Assembly: GCA_019843655.1 (NCBI GenBank)
Contig: JACDQD010000004.1
Coordinates: 14,756,001-14,820,000 of the forward strand
Source: Lethocerus indicus
Taxonomy: Eukaryota; Arthropoda; Insecta; Hemiptera; Belostomatidae
Length of the DNA stretch: 64,000 nt
Reading direction: 5' to 3'
The stretch's first letter is position 1; every line of letters starts with the position of its first letter. Of the stretch, positions 53,401-64,000 are shown in pieces. A program made the translations under genes and the position numbers. Under the pieces are notes generated by a model. It worked only from the letters and a program-made list of their open reading frames with translations, was not told the DNA's origin and did not search any database.

Positions 53401-56400
53401 GGTAGAGTACATACTCAGTAGTGCGGAATGTAGACAATATTGTTTATCTCACCCTTATATTTATTTTTTATTTTTAATATTTATATTAATTCTCTTGTTG
53501 CAGAACAGGTTTCAAACAAGTAGCCTGACCGGTTATATAAATTCCTTGATGTAGTTATATTATTTAATTTTATCTCCTTGTATTATTTAATTTACAATTT
53601 GATTCTACTATTCAAAGAATAAATATGAATAAAATATTAAATACGTTCAGAAATAACGTAAAATCCGTCGTATTATTAAAGCCATATCAATAGATTAATG
53701 AAGATGGGGTAATGAAATTACACGGATACACATGTTCAAATTATTGAGCGCTCACGAACCCAATCCGCCAGTTCTCCATTTTATATAACGAAGCCTAATG
53801 AATTGAGCGGAATGAATTGAAGCAAATATGAACCAAGGTCATTGAGATGCTTCCTGCAATTAACTAATTTTGTTAATAATGTCACGGTCGTTTAACAAAG
53901 GGAATTAGATTTTAACAATCCCTACCATCGTTTATTTTCCAGTTTTGGCCAACACTGTGTTATGAAGGGACACGATTTAAATCAGACAAATATGACATTG
54001 AAAAAAAAATTGAACGAACGAAATTTGATGCATCTCTGTATTAAAAATATGAAAATCGAAGATATAACAATGAGTGTCCATAGACCGGTGGAAGGTATGA
54101 AGGGGATACATATCCTAATCAATTCAGGATACACAAAAACGAAATTATAGAGGAACTAGATTTTGAAAATAGCATCGCCTGACATGTCTTGGCGGTGGGG
54201 AACAGTTAAGAGTCGGTGCCTTCCATATTAACCTTGGCTGGAATCATAAACCCAGAAGTTAGTAAATTAGTATTGAAGTGAAAGAAAAACGTCAAAATCA
54301 ATACCGTATACGCTTCCGAATCATTTTAAATAGGCGATAAACGCCGCGGTTGTGATATAATAACTTGTCCGGTTTCATATCCTATTAAGATATTTCAAGC
54401 GGTTTCGACGATACGGAGTTTATAAGTTAATAAGGGGGCGCGACTTAGACTCCATTGGAGGCTAGTGACATAAGGCTGGGCGGATGAAGAGCTCGCCGGG
54501 ATGTCCTGCCGAGTGATAAATCTTGGCTGGGAATCTGACCTTTATTACACACAGAGGCAGAGCCCAGCTAGGCACCGGTCCTGGACTCTCGCTGGCCAGC
54601 GTTTCTCGGCGTGACCTTTCAGCTGGCCCCGGCCTCTCAATCGTACCTCAATAAGAAGGAGAGACGTTTTGCAACCAGCGGCGTTCCGTACGATTTTGGC
54701 GGCCGTTTTTTTTTCACTAAAGTTTGTTTTTTTTTCAATAGATCCACTTCAACGTCGCGAGATATATACACCTCCGAGAGATTTTCTTTTGTACTGGTTT
54801 GGCGTGAGGAGAAATTTTCGTAGTTGCGAATTTACGACTTGCGTCTGAAAGTTGTGTGTTTATTTTGAATTGTCGTAACTAATTTGATCTATCGAATTTT
54901 ATAAGATCAAGTAAAAAACTATCTCCGGGCCGATTACCCGGCGACAAACCCGGAAGTGAGATGATAATATGGATATGTAGTGGCCAGTTACTGAAACTTG
55001 TTAACAGTATTAAAATTATATGAAGATGCAGGTGTTGGTTCACAAAAATTGCATGAGTATTGTTTTATTTATTTACTTCATTGCTACCTTCGAAGATATA
55101 TTCTAACGTTACCTATCACTTGTGCTGTTATCATCGTCTCTATGATAACAATGGTGAATAATGTAGCGGTATGTGTCTGATAAGATACTTCGTCAACAAC
55201 TTATATGCGTATATGTTGTCTCACCAAATATATGAGAGGCCGAAGCATATTTGTTTTGAGACCAAACACACGAGGGGAGGAAGAAGATGGAAGGAATGAT
55301 TTGAAACCCTTATGTATCCTCCCAAATATTAAAATAATTCGTGTATCATTTTTGTTCTAATTTTGTTTTTCTTTTTGCAGGTAAGTGTTGCATTGTTTGT
55401 CATGGATTACGAGAAATTTTACTCTTATAAGTAAGTAAACATAAGCTTGTTGGGGTTGGTGATTCATCTGTTAAATGTACGTGTTTTTACGTTACCATGA
55501 AAGTATAGCAATTTATTTTAGTGACCTAGTATATTAATAGCTGGTTCAGATATTTTTGCTTGTATTAACTCGAGATTCTAAAATAAATAGAGTATTAGGA
55601 TCATACTTCAACGCACCCCCGTCGTCTTGAATAGAACCGAGAATTCTCAATATCCATTAAGTGCTAATTTCAGTATCACAGCATCACTCTGAACCACACT
55701 CCCATAATAAGTCTATTCCATTATGATAAGTTTTATTCTAATGTGTATTCTAATTTGTTACCTTGTTGAAACCATTAATGACAAGCAGACGTTAACATAT
55801 ATGAGTGATGGAATTGTCGTTAACTGGAGTAAAAGGGAAACTAATCATTAATAGAAATAACATATCAGCACAAATATAACCTTCTTATATTTTTCTAGTT
55901 AGCCTTTTAATTTCTGCCCTCTATTATCGAGTATTGTGTAACCATTTCTTTTTTAGCCTAATGGAGATGTTAATATCGTTTCTGTAATACTAATGAGCCT
56001 CGTTTGGGTGCGCTTCTTCCTGTCGAGACGATAGTTTAGTTTCTAGATAAACGGCTTTCCGGCTGTGAACGCATTGTTACATTAAGATTTTTTTATTTTA
56101 TAATTTCTTACTGAAATTCGTAGCCTGCGATTTCCGTTTAATTATTTCCCGCGTTTTAATTCGCAAAACGTTGATTTAAAAAGCTGCCAAGTTGCAGGGT
56201 CCCTTTCTGCGTAATTTGTTAAGGCGTTCCTCCAGTTTTAAGATCGTGAATAAGTATTTAGTAGTAAGTAGTCAGAAGTTAATTTAGTTTTTACCAAGAA
56301 TTTTAAATTCGCTCGTTGGGTTCCCTAATTAGAGTGTGCGAAAGGCTTACCGACATGCCGACAATATTTCGTCACGTGTTTTTTATAGAAATATATTTTG

Positions 56401-59319
56401 ATGGTTTGGCAAGCACAATCTGGCAATAGTTGTGGTATGTCTCCTCCCTTAATATATTCCTTAATATTTCGATTAGTTGTCCAAATATTAGGCATCTTTA
56501 CACGTGGTGCCTACCATGATTATTTATATATATAAATACGGTGAATTCAATTTAAAACTTAGTGATGTTTAAAAAATGAATTTAAAAGTAATGATTTCAG
56601 ATTACTTAAAACTTATATTGCGATAATCAGTTTCGCGTTGCTGTTTGGAATTACCTGTTACCTTTCCGTTCTCTGAGGGAACGTGTATTCGCCGCAGATA
56701 TGACGCTAATGGTGTAGCCACGGGGTTAGCTAAAAAACGTGATTCCATTTGACACATTCTGGAAGAAAGAAGAGAGTGGCACCCACCTGTTCGGAATTAC
56801 AATCGGTGCACCGCCCGCTATCATTTCAATCGCCATTTCCAATTCAAATCGAAAAGCCAGTAAAACGTCATCTGTATTAATATTACGACGCTATTGGCCG
56901 ACCAGGAGATTATTTCTGACCGGTTATTGAATGGACTTCTAATTTGTAGACTTCAAAACGGGCACGCTTTGTCGCCCTGCCCTCGAAATGGAAACCGTCA
57001 TTTGGACGCAATAATTTATTTTCACATTGATCCCGTATTCCAATTTCTGTAATTTTTCTGATATTCTTGTTATTTGTTTTTAATTCTGTTGCATCAGATA
57101 GCACAATCTATTACCGATGTATTACCTATAGTACTAGTGTCCCTTACAGTTTTGTTACGGTATTGGTTTAAGACATCCGCCTCTGTGTTTATTAGTTCAA
57201 AGCAAAAGCTCGAAACTTCTGAATTCAGAATTCAGAATATACTCTGACGTTTTTCCTAGGCAGCTTCTCTCGAATAGAAAATAATTTGGCAATGCCCGGC
57301 GTTATGACAGGGCGGTGTTTATTGTCTAATGGGGGCAAATATGTCCGGGATAGCTTATATGCGTGCGTGTAAAGGTATTCTATGGTCGCGTGGCAGGGCG
57401 CGTGGCTTCCCCCCCGATCGCATCCCAACAATAGCCAGATAGAAAAGATCGAGCCGGGCAGGTACACCTGGCTTGGTTTCCCGCCGGCTTTTACTCTTCT
57501 AAACTGGGTTCTACCCTGTCCCTCTCCACCAGTCCACCTTCGGGACCTCTCCGGACGTTAAGCTATAAATAGTTCCTCCAGCTGCCGTCCGAACCTTCCC
57601 TCTCTCTTCTCCCGACAGTCGTCTAGACAAAATAAATAAATTTAAAACCCGCCGTGCTCCGGGCATTTAAACATTTATCCTCCCCCCCGGTCTACGAATG
57701 AATCCGGAGATCGAACTGTTTCCTTAATACCGTTAAGCCCCTATTGTCAGCCATTCGTTGTTTCGAAAGTTTATTTCCTGTTACTTCGTTATTTCATTCG
57801 ATAATATTTGTTGTCGATAAAGCATCCCGTCAGAATTACTTACGCATGAACACCCAGTCAGACTATCACTACACTGTAACATGGAGAGAAAATCGAGTTA
57901 TATTGGATGCTCTGATCTATGACGCATGACTTCATGGGACGAGAAACTAATAGGAATGCAGGTATAGTCCTGGCAGAATCGTTAATCGGCGCGTAATAAC
58001 CTCCAATTAGCTGATTGCTGCAGACGAGTTCTTTTTTGTGGGTATGTGCGAAAGGATTCCTTGAGCTGCTCATCTCTAATCGGTCCCTCCCGCTCAAATG
58101 TGCTTCAGGACCTTGTTCTCTGTGGTTTGCGCTATCCTACCTTTTCGGATGTTGTAGGAACATTACAAGAATTACCATTCGCGCTATGTACTCCAGTATT
58201 TTCATCTACTTCATCAATTCGCATCCTTAACATTTGTGACTACAGACTAAACAATGTTGTAAACCATAAACTATTAATGTATAACTCCATTTGCAAACCC
58301 TATGGTAATTTCTCCTGCGTTCCTGTGGCTGACAGATAACGGCCCCGTCTGTCATAAAATTACATTAGGAACATAATTGAGAAGGTAGATCAATGTATGT
58401 AACTGTTTATTATAACTGTTTTTTATAATCATACTAAACGCTAAATGGGATGTAGGTAGAAAATAAAATGTCTATTACAAACGTTACAGTCGATAGTGTA
58501 CATTTGAATTTGCCACCGTAAAGATAGTTGTGTAAATCTTTAAGTATCTAATTTAGAACATTATTTTTTTAATCATTACATAAATAAGAAAACCCAAAAT
58601 AATGATCCTGATACACAGGTTGGCAGCAATTATTTCATATTTTATTAATTGAAACTATTCCGGTGAAAAACGGTTATTTTCGTTCGTTCTAGGTGTTGCA
58701 AACATCGTGACCTGTTTTGTAAGCGCGGGTTCTTTTCACAATATTGACAATCACGTCATAGGCACCATCAGAGCGTAACCTATTATCAATGATTCCGACC
58801 AATATGGCGTAATTAATCGATCATCCTCTAATTCGTTTTTACTCTGAGTCCCTAAACTTCTTTCGCACTCTAATTGCACATATTAGATACACATATCCTA
58901 GTTGTTGAGCTAATTGACCAGATAACGTGTGTCGTAATTAATGATTTTTACAACTTTTATATTTGTATGATGTTTACATGAGTAAGAGTTTCAATGTGAC
59001 CTGATCAGCAAATTTAGAATAACAAGACGTAACATAGAACGTAATTACTAAAATCAAACAGTTTAGTTTACAGTGCAGGTTTAATAATCTTAATGGCCAT
59101 CCATTAATATATTTCTATATTTATTTACCATATTCTTGCCTCGATTATGTTATATACTAGCTTCGTGAGATAATTTTAAGTTATAAACCGAGATATAAAT
59201 AGTCGCCCCATCTGCTGTTCTTGGAGACCAACGCTTCCCCTCTCTTCCGGAGGGATGTCTAGACGGAGTAAATGCAGCCCGCGTGTTTCAGCTTTCTACG
59301 GTTCTAAGGATACCTCAAG

Positions 59320-59322
<3 letters not shown>
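47427..59322. other. Gene-free stretch with normal CpG
   Basis: No host exon, RNA gene or transposon is recognised. GC-rich patches lie at about 49620-49800, 50620-50900, 54440-54720 and 57280-57720. The rest is AT-rich, with abundant TAATTA and ATTA motifs and no extended tandem repeats. Open frames up to about 103 codons (51976-52287) show no domain or compositional sign of coding. Confidence 0.45.

Positions 59323-59360
<38 letters not shown>
59323..59360. repeat. (TA)n microsatellite followed by a T run
   Basis: About 15 TA dinucleotides are followed directly by 9 T. It resembles the microsatellite at 3920-3973 in structure. Open frames with Tyr-Ile repeats through it are artefacts. Confidence 0.95.
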
Positions 59361-62300
59361 CTGCGTACACGCATCGGGTGCAGGCAGTGTGTAAGAAGCT
59401 ATTTCGATTTCCAGACAGTGAATATTCGCTTATCGACAAAGAAACAGCCGGTAAAGTTATACCCGTATCGACCTGGTTTCGGGCCGAACCAGACGTTATA
59501 ACAGACCGGGCCAATTAAATTTGCATGACACATTGTTCTCTCGAAAGCTGTTACAGTTGGGAAGGCCGGCTGTCGATTAAAATTGAGTTTTCGGGCCAGG
59601 AGGTCTCCCTGGTCGCAGGTCATTGATATTCACGACACTCGCGCCGCTTATCTGAATCGCAGCACCGAAACGTAGTACTCAAATTCGGGAAATGCTTCCC
59701 GTAACTGGACCATTTAGCTGACCGACCGTTTGAGGAATGAATCTCCGTCGAACCTATTTATGACCTTGATAGACAACGCGATAACGCCTGCATATTTCCT
59801 TTGCATGTACCAAACTTGATGTATCAACAATTCTGACAATGTTATCTGGCTGTTAGGCGATGATTTACGGTTTAATAGGTACAATACAAAACTTTTTTCC
59901 TAATCATTTTTTTAGTGTCTTTTTGAATGTGTATTAACACATAGGTGACCATACGTAGTCGCTAGGGGGGAGTGTACATCATAATTCAAATGAAAGAGAG
60001 AGAGACATAGAAAGAGGACTGGGACCATAGAAACTGGGGTCTGGCTAGTTGAATTGTTGGAATGCAGTGGTATTTATGTTGGTAACATGGTTTATGGTAA
60101 CATCTTTATGTTCATAATTGTTTAACAAAATTAATTTTTTAACTATAGATATTTAGAAGTTGGTCTCTATTCTGAGTTACCATGAGGTTCCGATTACGGT
60201 CCTCACCTCTGTGTACGGCAGTTGCCTGAAATAAAGTGTAAAGGTCGTTGACACAGAGATAAAAGTTCGGTCGTTACCCTATCACCTTGAGAAATCTACA
60301 AATTTCGCGGTGCCCAACAATGCTGATGGAGTTATAATTAATTAATAAGATTTTGGTATTGTGCTTTGTAATTATGGCACTCAAAAAGGTACTATTTCAT
60401 CCTCCCCTCTCCCTTCAGTTGAAATTTATTTTAATCGAATGACCATCTTTTTCACGCCATTGGGCTAAAACATCCGCCGCTCTTTTAGAAGTCATGTGCT
60501 TCTAAACATACAAGAAGAATATATTTATATTCGATGAATATGAATGAAGAGGTTTTTTTACTCATCTGGGATTCGCACTGAATTTCTGTAGTTAGGTGAA
60601 ATATTTAATTAAATGAAAATTCGGTTCAACAGGTTTCGTCCCCGTGTCAGTTCATTAACGTCACGCTTTAACCACTACAAGAAAACTAATCTCCGATGAA
60701 TTATAATTTCTCAATTTCTTCATCTACTAATTTCAGATTAAACCATTAGGGCTCATAAACTCCAATGAGATTTCCGTTCTGAAGAGTTCAGACCAACAAA
60801 CGGCGTGCAAGCAAACTAATACAATGAGGTAGAGCATATAGTCGTATGTCATATTCCAAAACCCATGACAGCTTAATGCGACTCCATTCCGATGTCAGGT
60901 TAGGAGGGTCATTTTATTTTATTACTCTAAGGGCTTTTTAGAAAGCGTAGCCTAATGAGAGCAATAAATTTACATTTACAGAAGATACACTTCTGCCCAT
61001 CCTACAGACTTTAAATATTTTTCTCTACCTGTTTAATTTTTTGTTATGAATGAAGTGAACACGTAAGATATTGGTTTAGGTAAAAGTATATTGTGTTCTT
61101 CTGTGTTAGGAGTTTAACCCTAGAGTTCAACCTAAGCTTCCAGGGTACAAGGAGGTATTTCAATATTGTGGGACGCCGAGTTGTGCTCTGTTGTTAAGTG
61201 TGTGTAGGGTTGTGAAGGGGGTTGTAGTCGATAGATGCAATAATAAAACAGGGCGTTGGTCCCTTGACAAATGGTACAGGCGGAGTCAAAACAAACACGA
61301 TCGGTTGATAAAGGGTTGAGCGGCCGCCTCTCAAAGGATTACGCTACCTGAAAGAGCCCCCCGCCCCTACCCTGGCCACTCCAGTCGCCTTCGTCCCCCG
61401 CAAATCTTCCTCTTAATCAAAGTCGTTCAGTGTAAAGCTCCTATCCTAAACTCTTTAGCACCACTCGACCAGTTGGCTTGCAGCCCACCGTTATTGTATA
61501 GTACCGGTTTTCGTCTCGTTTCCGGTAAATACTGAGCCGAACAATCGATGGTTCTCATTGCCGAAATTAAAAATTCCATTTGTCTCATTAAAACAAAATC
61601 CGTGGAATTTTTCTCACGTAAAATTGATGAAAAATGTTTTTCAATGATAACATGACTCGCAGTAACAACCCCCTAATTACATATCAAGGGAAATACGCTG
61701 AACAAAAGTACCAATCAAATAATAAAATGAAATATACACTTTCTTACTGGAAAAATACCATTTTTGCAAAATCACCCATTCTTGAACCAATAAAGTTACT
61801 TTAATTGGACATGTTCTTATTATATGAACGGCTTACTAATTATACACTCTATGAAAGTGTTAAGAATTTTGATAGATCAAATTTGGTATTAGATTTACAA
61901 TGTATGCGTATAGAATTTCATTAAATTAATTCAGTAAACATTTCGTCACCGTATGATTGATTTTCAAGTTCATAAAATATACTGCGTGTTCTACGAATAA
62001 TTTCTACGCAGGAGTTCTTAAGTATTTGAACAAATAACGTGTGCTTAAGTAATCGATATTTTAACTTCAATAAAACAAATCCAAAATGTTGTGTTAACAA
62101 CAAACCATGTAAACCACTTAATTATTTAAATAAATTGGTAAGGTAGTAATAGATATAATAACATGACGTAGAATAGACTATGTTTTTGAAGAAATATGCA
62201 TTTTATTTTTATAGACGCATTTTTTATGGTTTATTCCGATTTTTTTTGGGTTAGATTCCTTGAATGCGATAAAAGTATACTATATGTAGAAATATATAAA

Positions 62301-64000
62301 CTAAGCAGGGATATATTTTTGATACAGCTTTCATTTCTGGTGGCAACCCACGAGAGATTTATAGTGTTCTGCAATTCAATAGGGACTATATTAAAATTTG
62401 AAACATTGGGCAAGTTGTAGTACCAATCAGTGATCAGTATATGCCGAGATTAAAAATTAGAATGTAAATCGATTTCCGCGAAAACAGATCGCAAACTGAC
62501 GCAGGAGACGGCGGATCGCCGACCGTTGGTCGCATTACACAATCGGACATTATGAAACGACGCGGTTATACAAGCGTGGAGTCGGTTGGGTCCGCGACCG
62601 CAATAAATGAAGAAAGCCGACGGTAGAACCGGGCGAAAACTCTTCCAATGGATGAGATCCCCTCGGTGGGTAAGAAACCGGTAAAGATTTAGGAAAAAAA
62701 TAATTAAACTTGTGCGACTCATCGGTGAAAGTGAGGTCGTTCGATAGAAAAGAAACAGATTCGGTTGGCAACCGTCCACGGTATTTATACTATGGCTCCC
62801 AAGCTGTTGAACACGTTTATTTGTCTGGTAAAAAGACCACAAATGGATTTCATACTCGCGTAACTCTCGGAATCACTTTTTTCTCTTCCTCAGAAGATTA
62901 TTGTTTGAAGATAAGGCACCATCGGGGAAGGCTCTTTTTTAAGTTCTATAATTTCAATTGCAAGAACATTATGGTTGATGCGGAATAAACTTTTGTTGTT
63001 TTTTTACGTCTTTGCAGTGTTGTTTTATCTTTTACATTGTCTTAATCTCGCAACGAGTTCGAAACTCTTGCATAGTTGCCGACTGGTGTTTGTTTTGTTT
63101 TTAGCTTCCCTTCTCTTAATTAAATACTAGCGAATATATCTATGACAATGTGTAAATTTTATCGAAGAAAGCATATATAACTCGGTCGGGTTTCATATGA
63201 CCCGACGTCATATGAAGAGCCATCAGGATAATGTGAAAGGTCATTCTTTTAACATCCTGGAAGAGTTTGAAGACAACGTACCACTTGTATGTGAGATTCA
63301 AATGGCATGTTTTCATAAGTGTCATACATTTATTATAATTTATATATAATTTAAATGTTGTACAGTGTACACGCAATTCACCATGATAATCTGTATGCAT
63401 TTAAATTTCGTCAAATGAGATTTATATTTATCCTTAAAATACATTAGTAGCTTGCCATGTTTTCGTCCGTTTCCGATATTACCAGGTTGACACTGTTTGT
63501 TACTTTATTTTATAACGTGAAACCACATATGAGTTCTTAAACAGCTTCTTTGGCTCTAGTCAAATGGAGAACCTATATGAATAATGTATTTTAATAAATA
63601 TAGGGGCCTCCTTTATTCGTTCCCCGAATATTAATTTCGAGTTATATATTACTTACTTCCGAACCACGAAATGGAAAATACTATAAGCTTCAGTTTTCGC
63701 AGACTGTTTTAAAATAACTGAAATTAAAGCTATAAAAACCTCTGCGCCTCATATCTCTTCTTCATAAATGTTTGTACCTTATTTCATATTCTTTCATTTC
63801 AAGCGTTCATATCAGAATGCTCTTGTCTGAGCCCTATGCTCATATTGCCTATCTCATAAACTCTCACATTTCGGAAGGAAATTGTTTTATTCTTGTGAGG
63901 CGTACCGGGAAGTTAGGAAGTTAGTCTTCTATTCGCGCTTGGAAATGCGATTTATTTCGATAATTGGAGGAATGAATAACAATGATTATATAAATAATCA
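59361..64000. other. Gene-free stretch to window end
   Basis: No recognisable gene is present. A CpG- and GC-rich patch lies at about 61310-61420 and another CpG-dense block at about 62470-62690. The latter has open frames of 73-130 codons on the minus strand without any recognisable domain. A possible SINE-like stretch is at 60580-60690. Confidence 0.4.
60580..60690 (-). repeat. Possible decayed tRNA-like / SINE sequence
   Basis: The minus strand reads TAGTGGTTAAAGCG (A-box-like), then ACACGGGGACGAAACC, and further on GTGCGAATCCCAGATGAG. This resembles the head of tRNA-derived SINEs (AGTGGTTAA...GACACGGG...TTCGAATCCC). The A-box to B-box spacing is too long (about 100 nt), so it would have to be an interrupted relic. 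Confidence 0.2.

Noticed and set aside
59255..59518. Open frames with Tyr-Ile repeats on both strands
   Set aside because: They are by-products of the (TA)n microsatellite.
62450..62842. 130-codon minus-strand open frame, among the longest in the gene-free region
   Set aside because: The sequence is CpG-rich and stop-poor by composition; a second frame on the same strand is also open and no family is recognised.

Overview
The window is eukaryotic nuclear DNA, most likely from an insect. The evidence is two intron-containing housekeeping genes with GT-AG introns and AT-rich noncoding DNA, an internally deleted mariner element, and a Jockey-type non-LTR fragment. CpG is strongly depleted over the housekeeping genes but not elsewhere, which is the usual trace of germline gene-body methylation in insects that keep a methylation system. 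I cannot name the order or species.

Layout. (1) Positions 1-6535, plus strand: the 3' three quarters of MMS19, the HEAT-repeat scaffold of the cytosolic Fe-S targeting complex. Sixteen exons join in phase to 757 codons plus a stop; the 5' end lies outside the window. (2) Positions 6536-9022: the tail-to-tail intergenic region, with poly(A) signals and a diverged tandem duplication of about 0.5 kb units (7578-8615). (3) Positions 9023-13655, minus strand: a complete gene for mannosyl-oligosaccharide glucosidase (glucosidase I, MOGS, GH63), four exons and 811 aa. (4) Positions 13656-13995: a CpG-rich, apparently bidirectional promoter. (5) Positions 13996-14023, plus strand: a 9-codon candidate first coding exon (MGQSSSSPH) with an N-myristoylation-type start and a strong splice donor. 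Its continuation is not visible, so if it is real its first intron may run to the end of the window or beyond. (6) Positions 14024-64000: about 50 kb in which I recognise no further host exon. It holds a decayed partial copy of MOGS exons 2-3 with their introns (about 16885-17475), a truncated Jockey-type reverse transcriptase (about 18274-18765), a 230-bp internally deleted mariner (23552-23781), a few microsatellites and homopurine or homopyrimidine tracts, and otherwise mostly unique sequence with near-expected CpG and scattered GC-rich patches. This looks like a regulatory landscape or giant intron rather than transposon-filled desert.

The two housekeeping genes are converging neighbours with no obvious pathway link: one acts in Fe-S delivery to DNA-repair and replication enzymes, the other in N-glycan trimming in the ER. 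MOGS and the MGQSSSS gene diverge from one promoter. I found no novel gene system. The observations most worth a second look are the CpG boundaries, the intron-bearing MOGS fragment that now lies on the far side of the MOGS promoter, the tiny putatively myristoylated exon before a very large exon-poor region, and recurrent CGTGGGAA motifs in that region.
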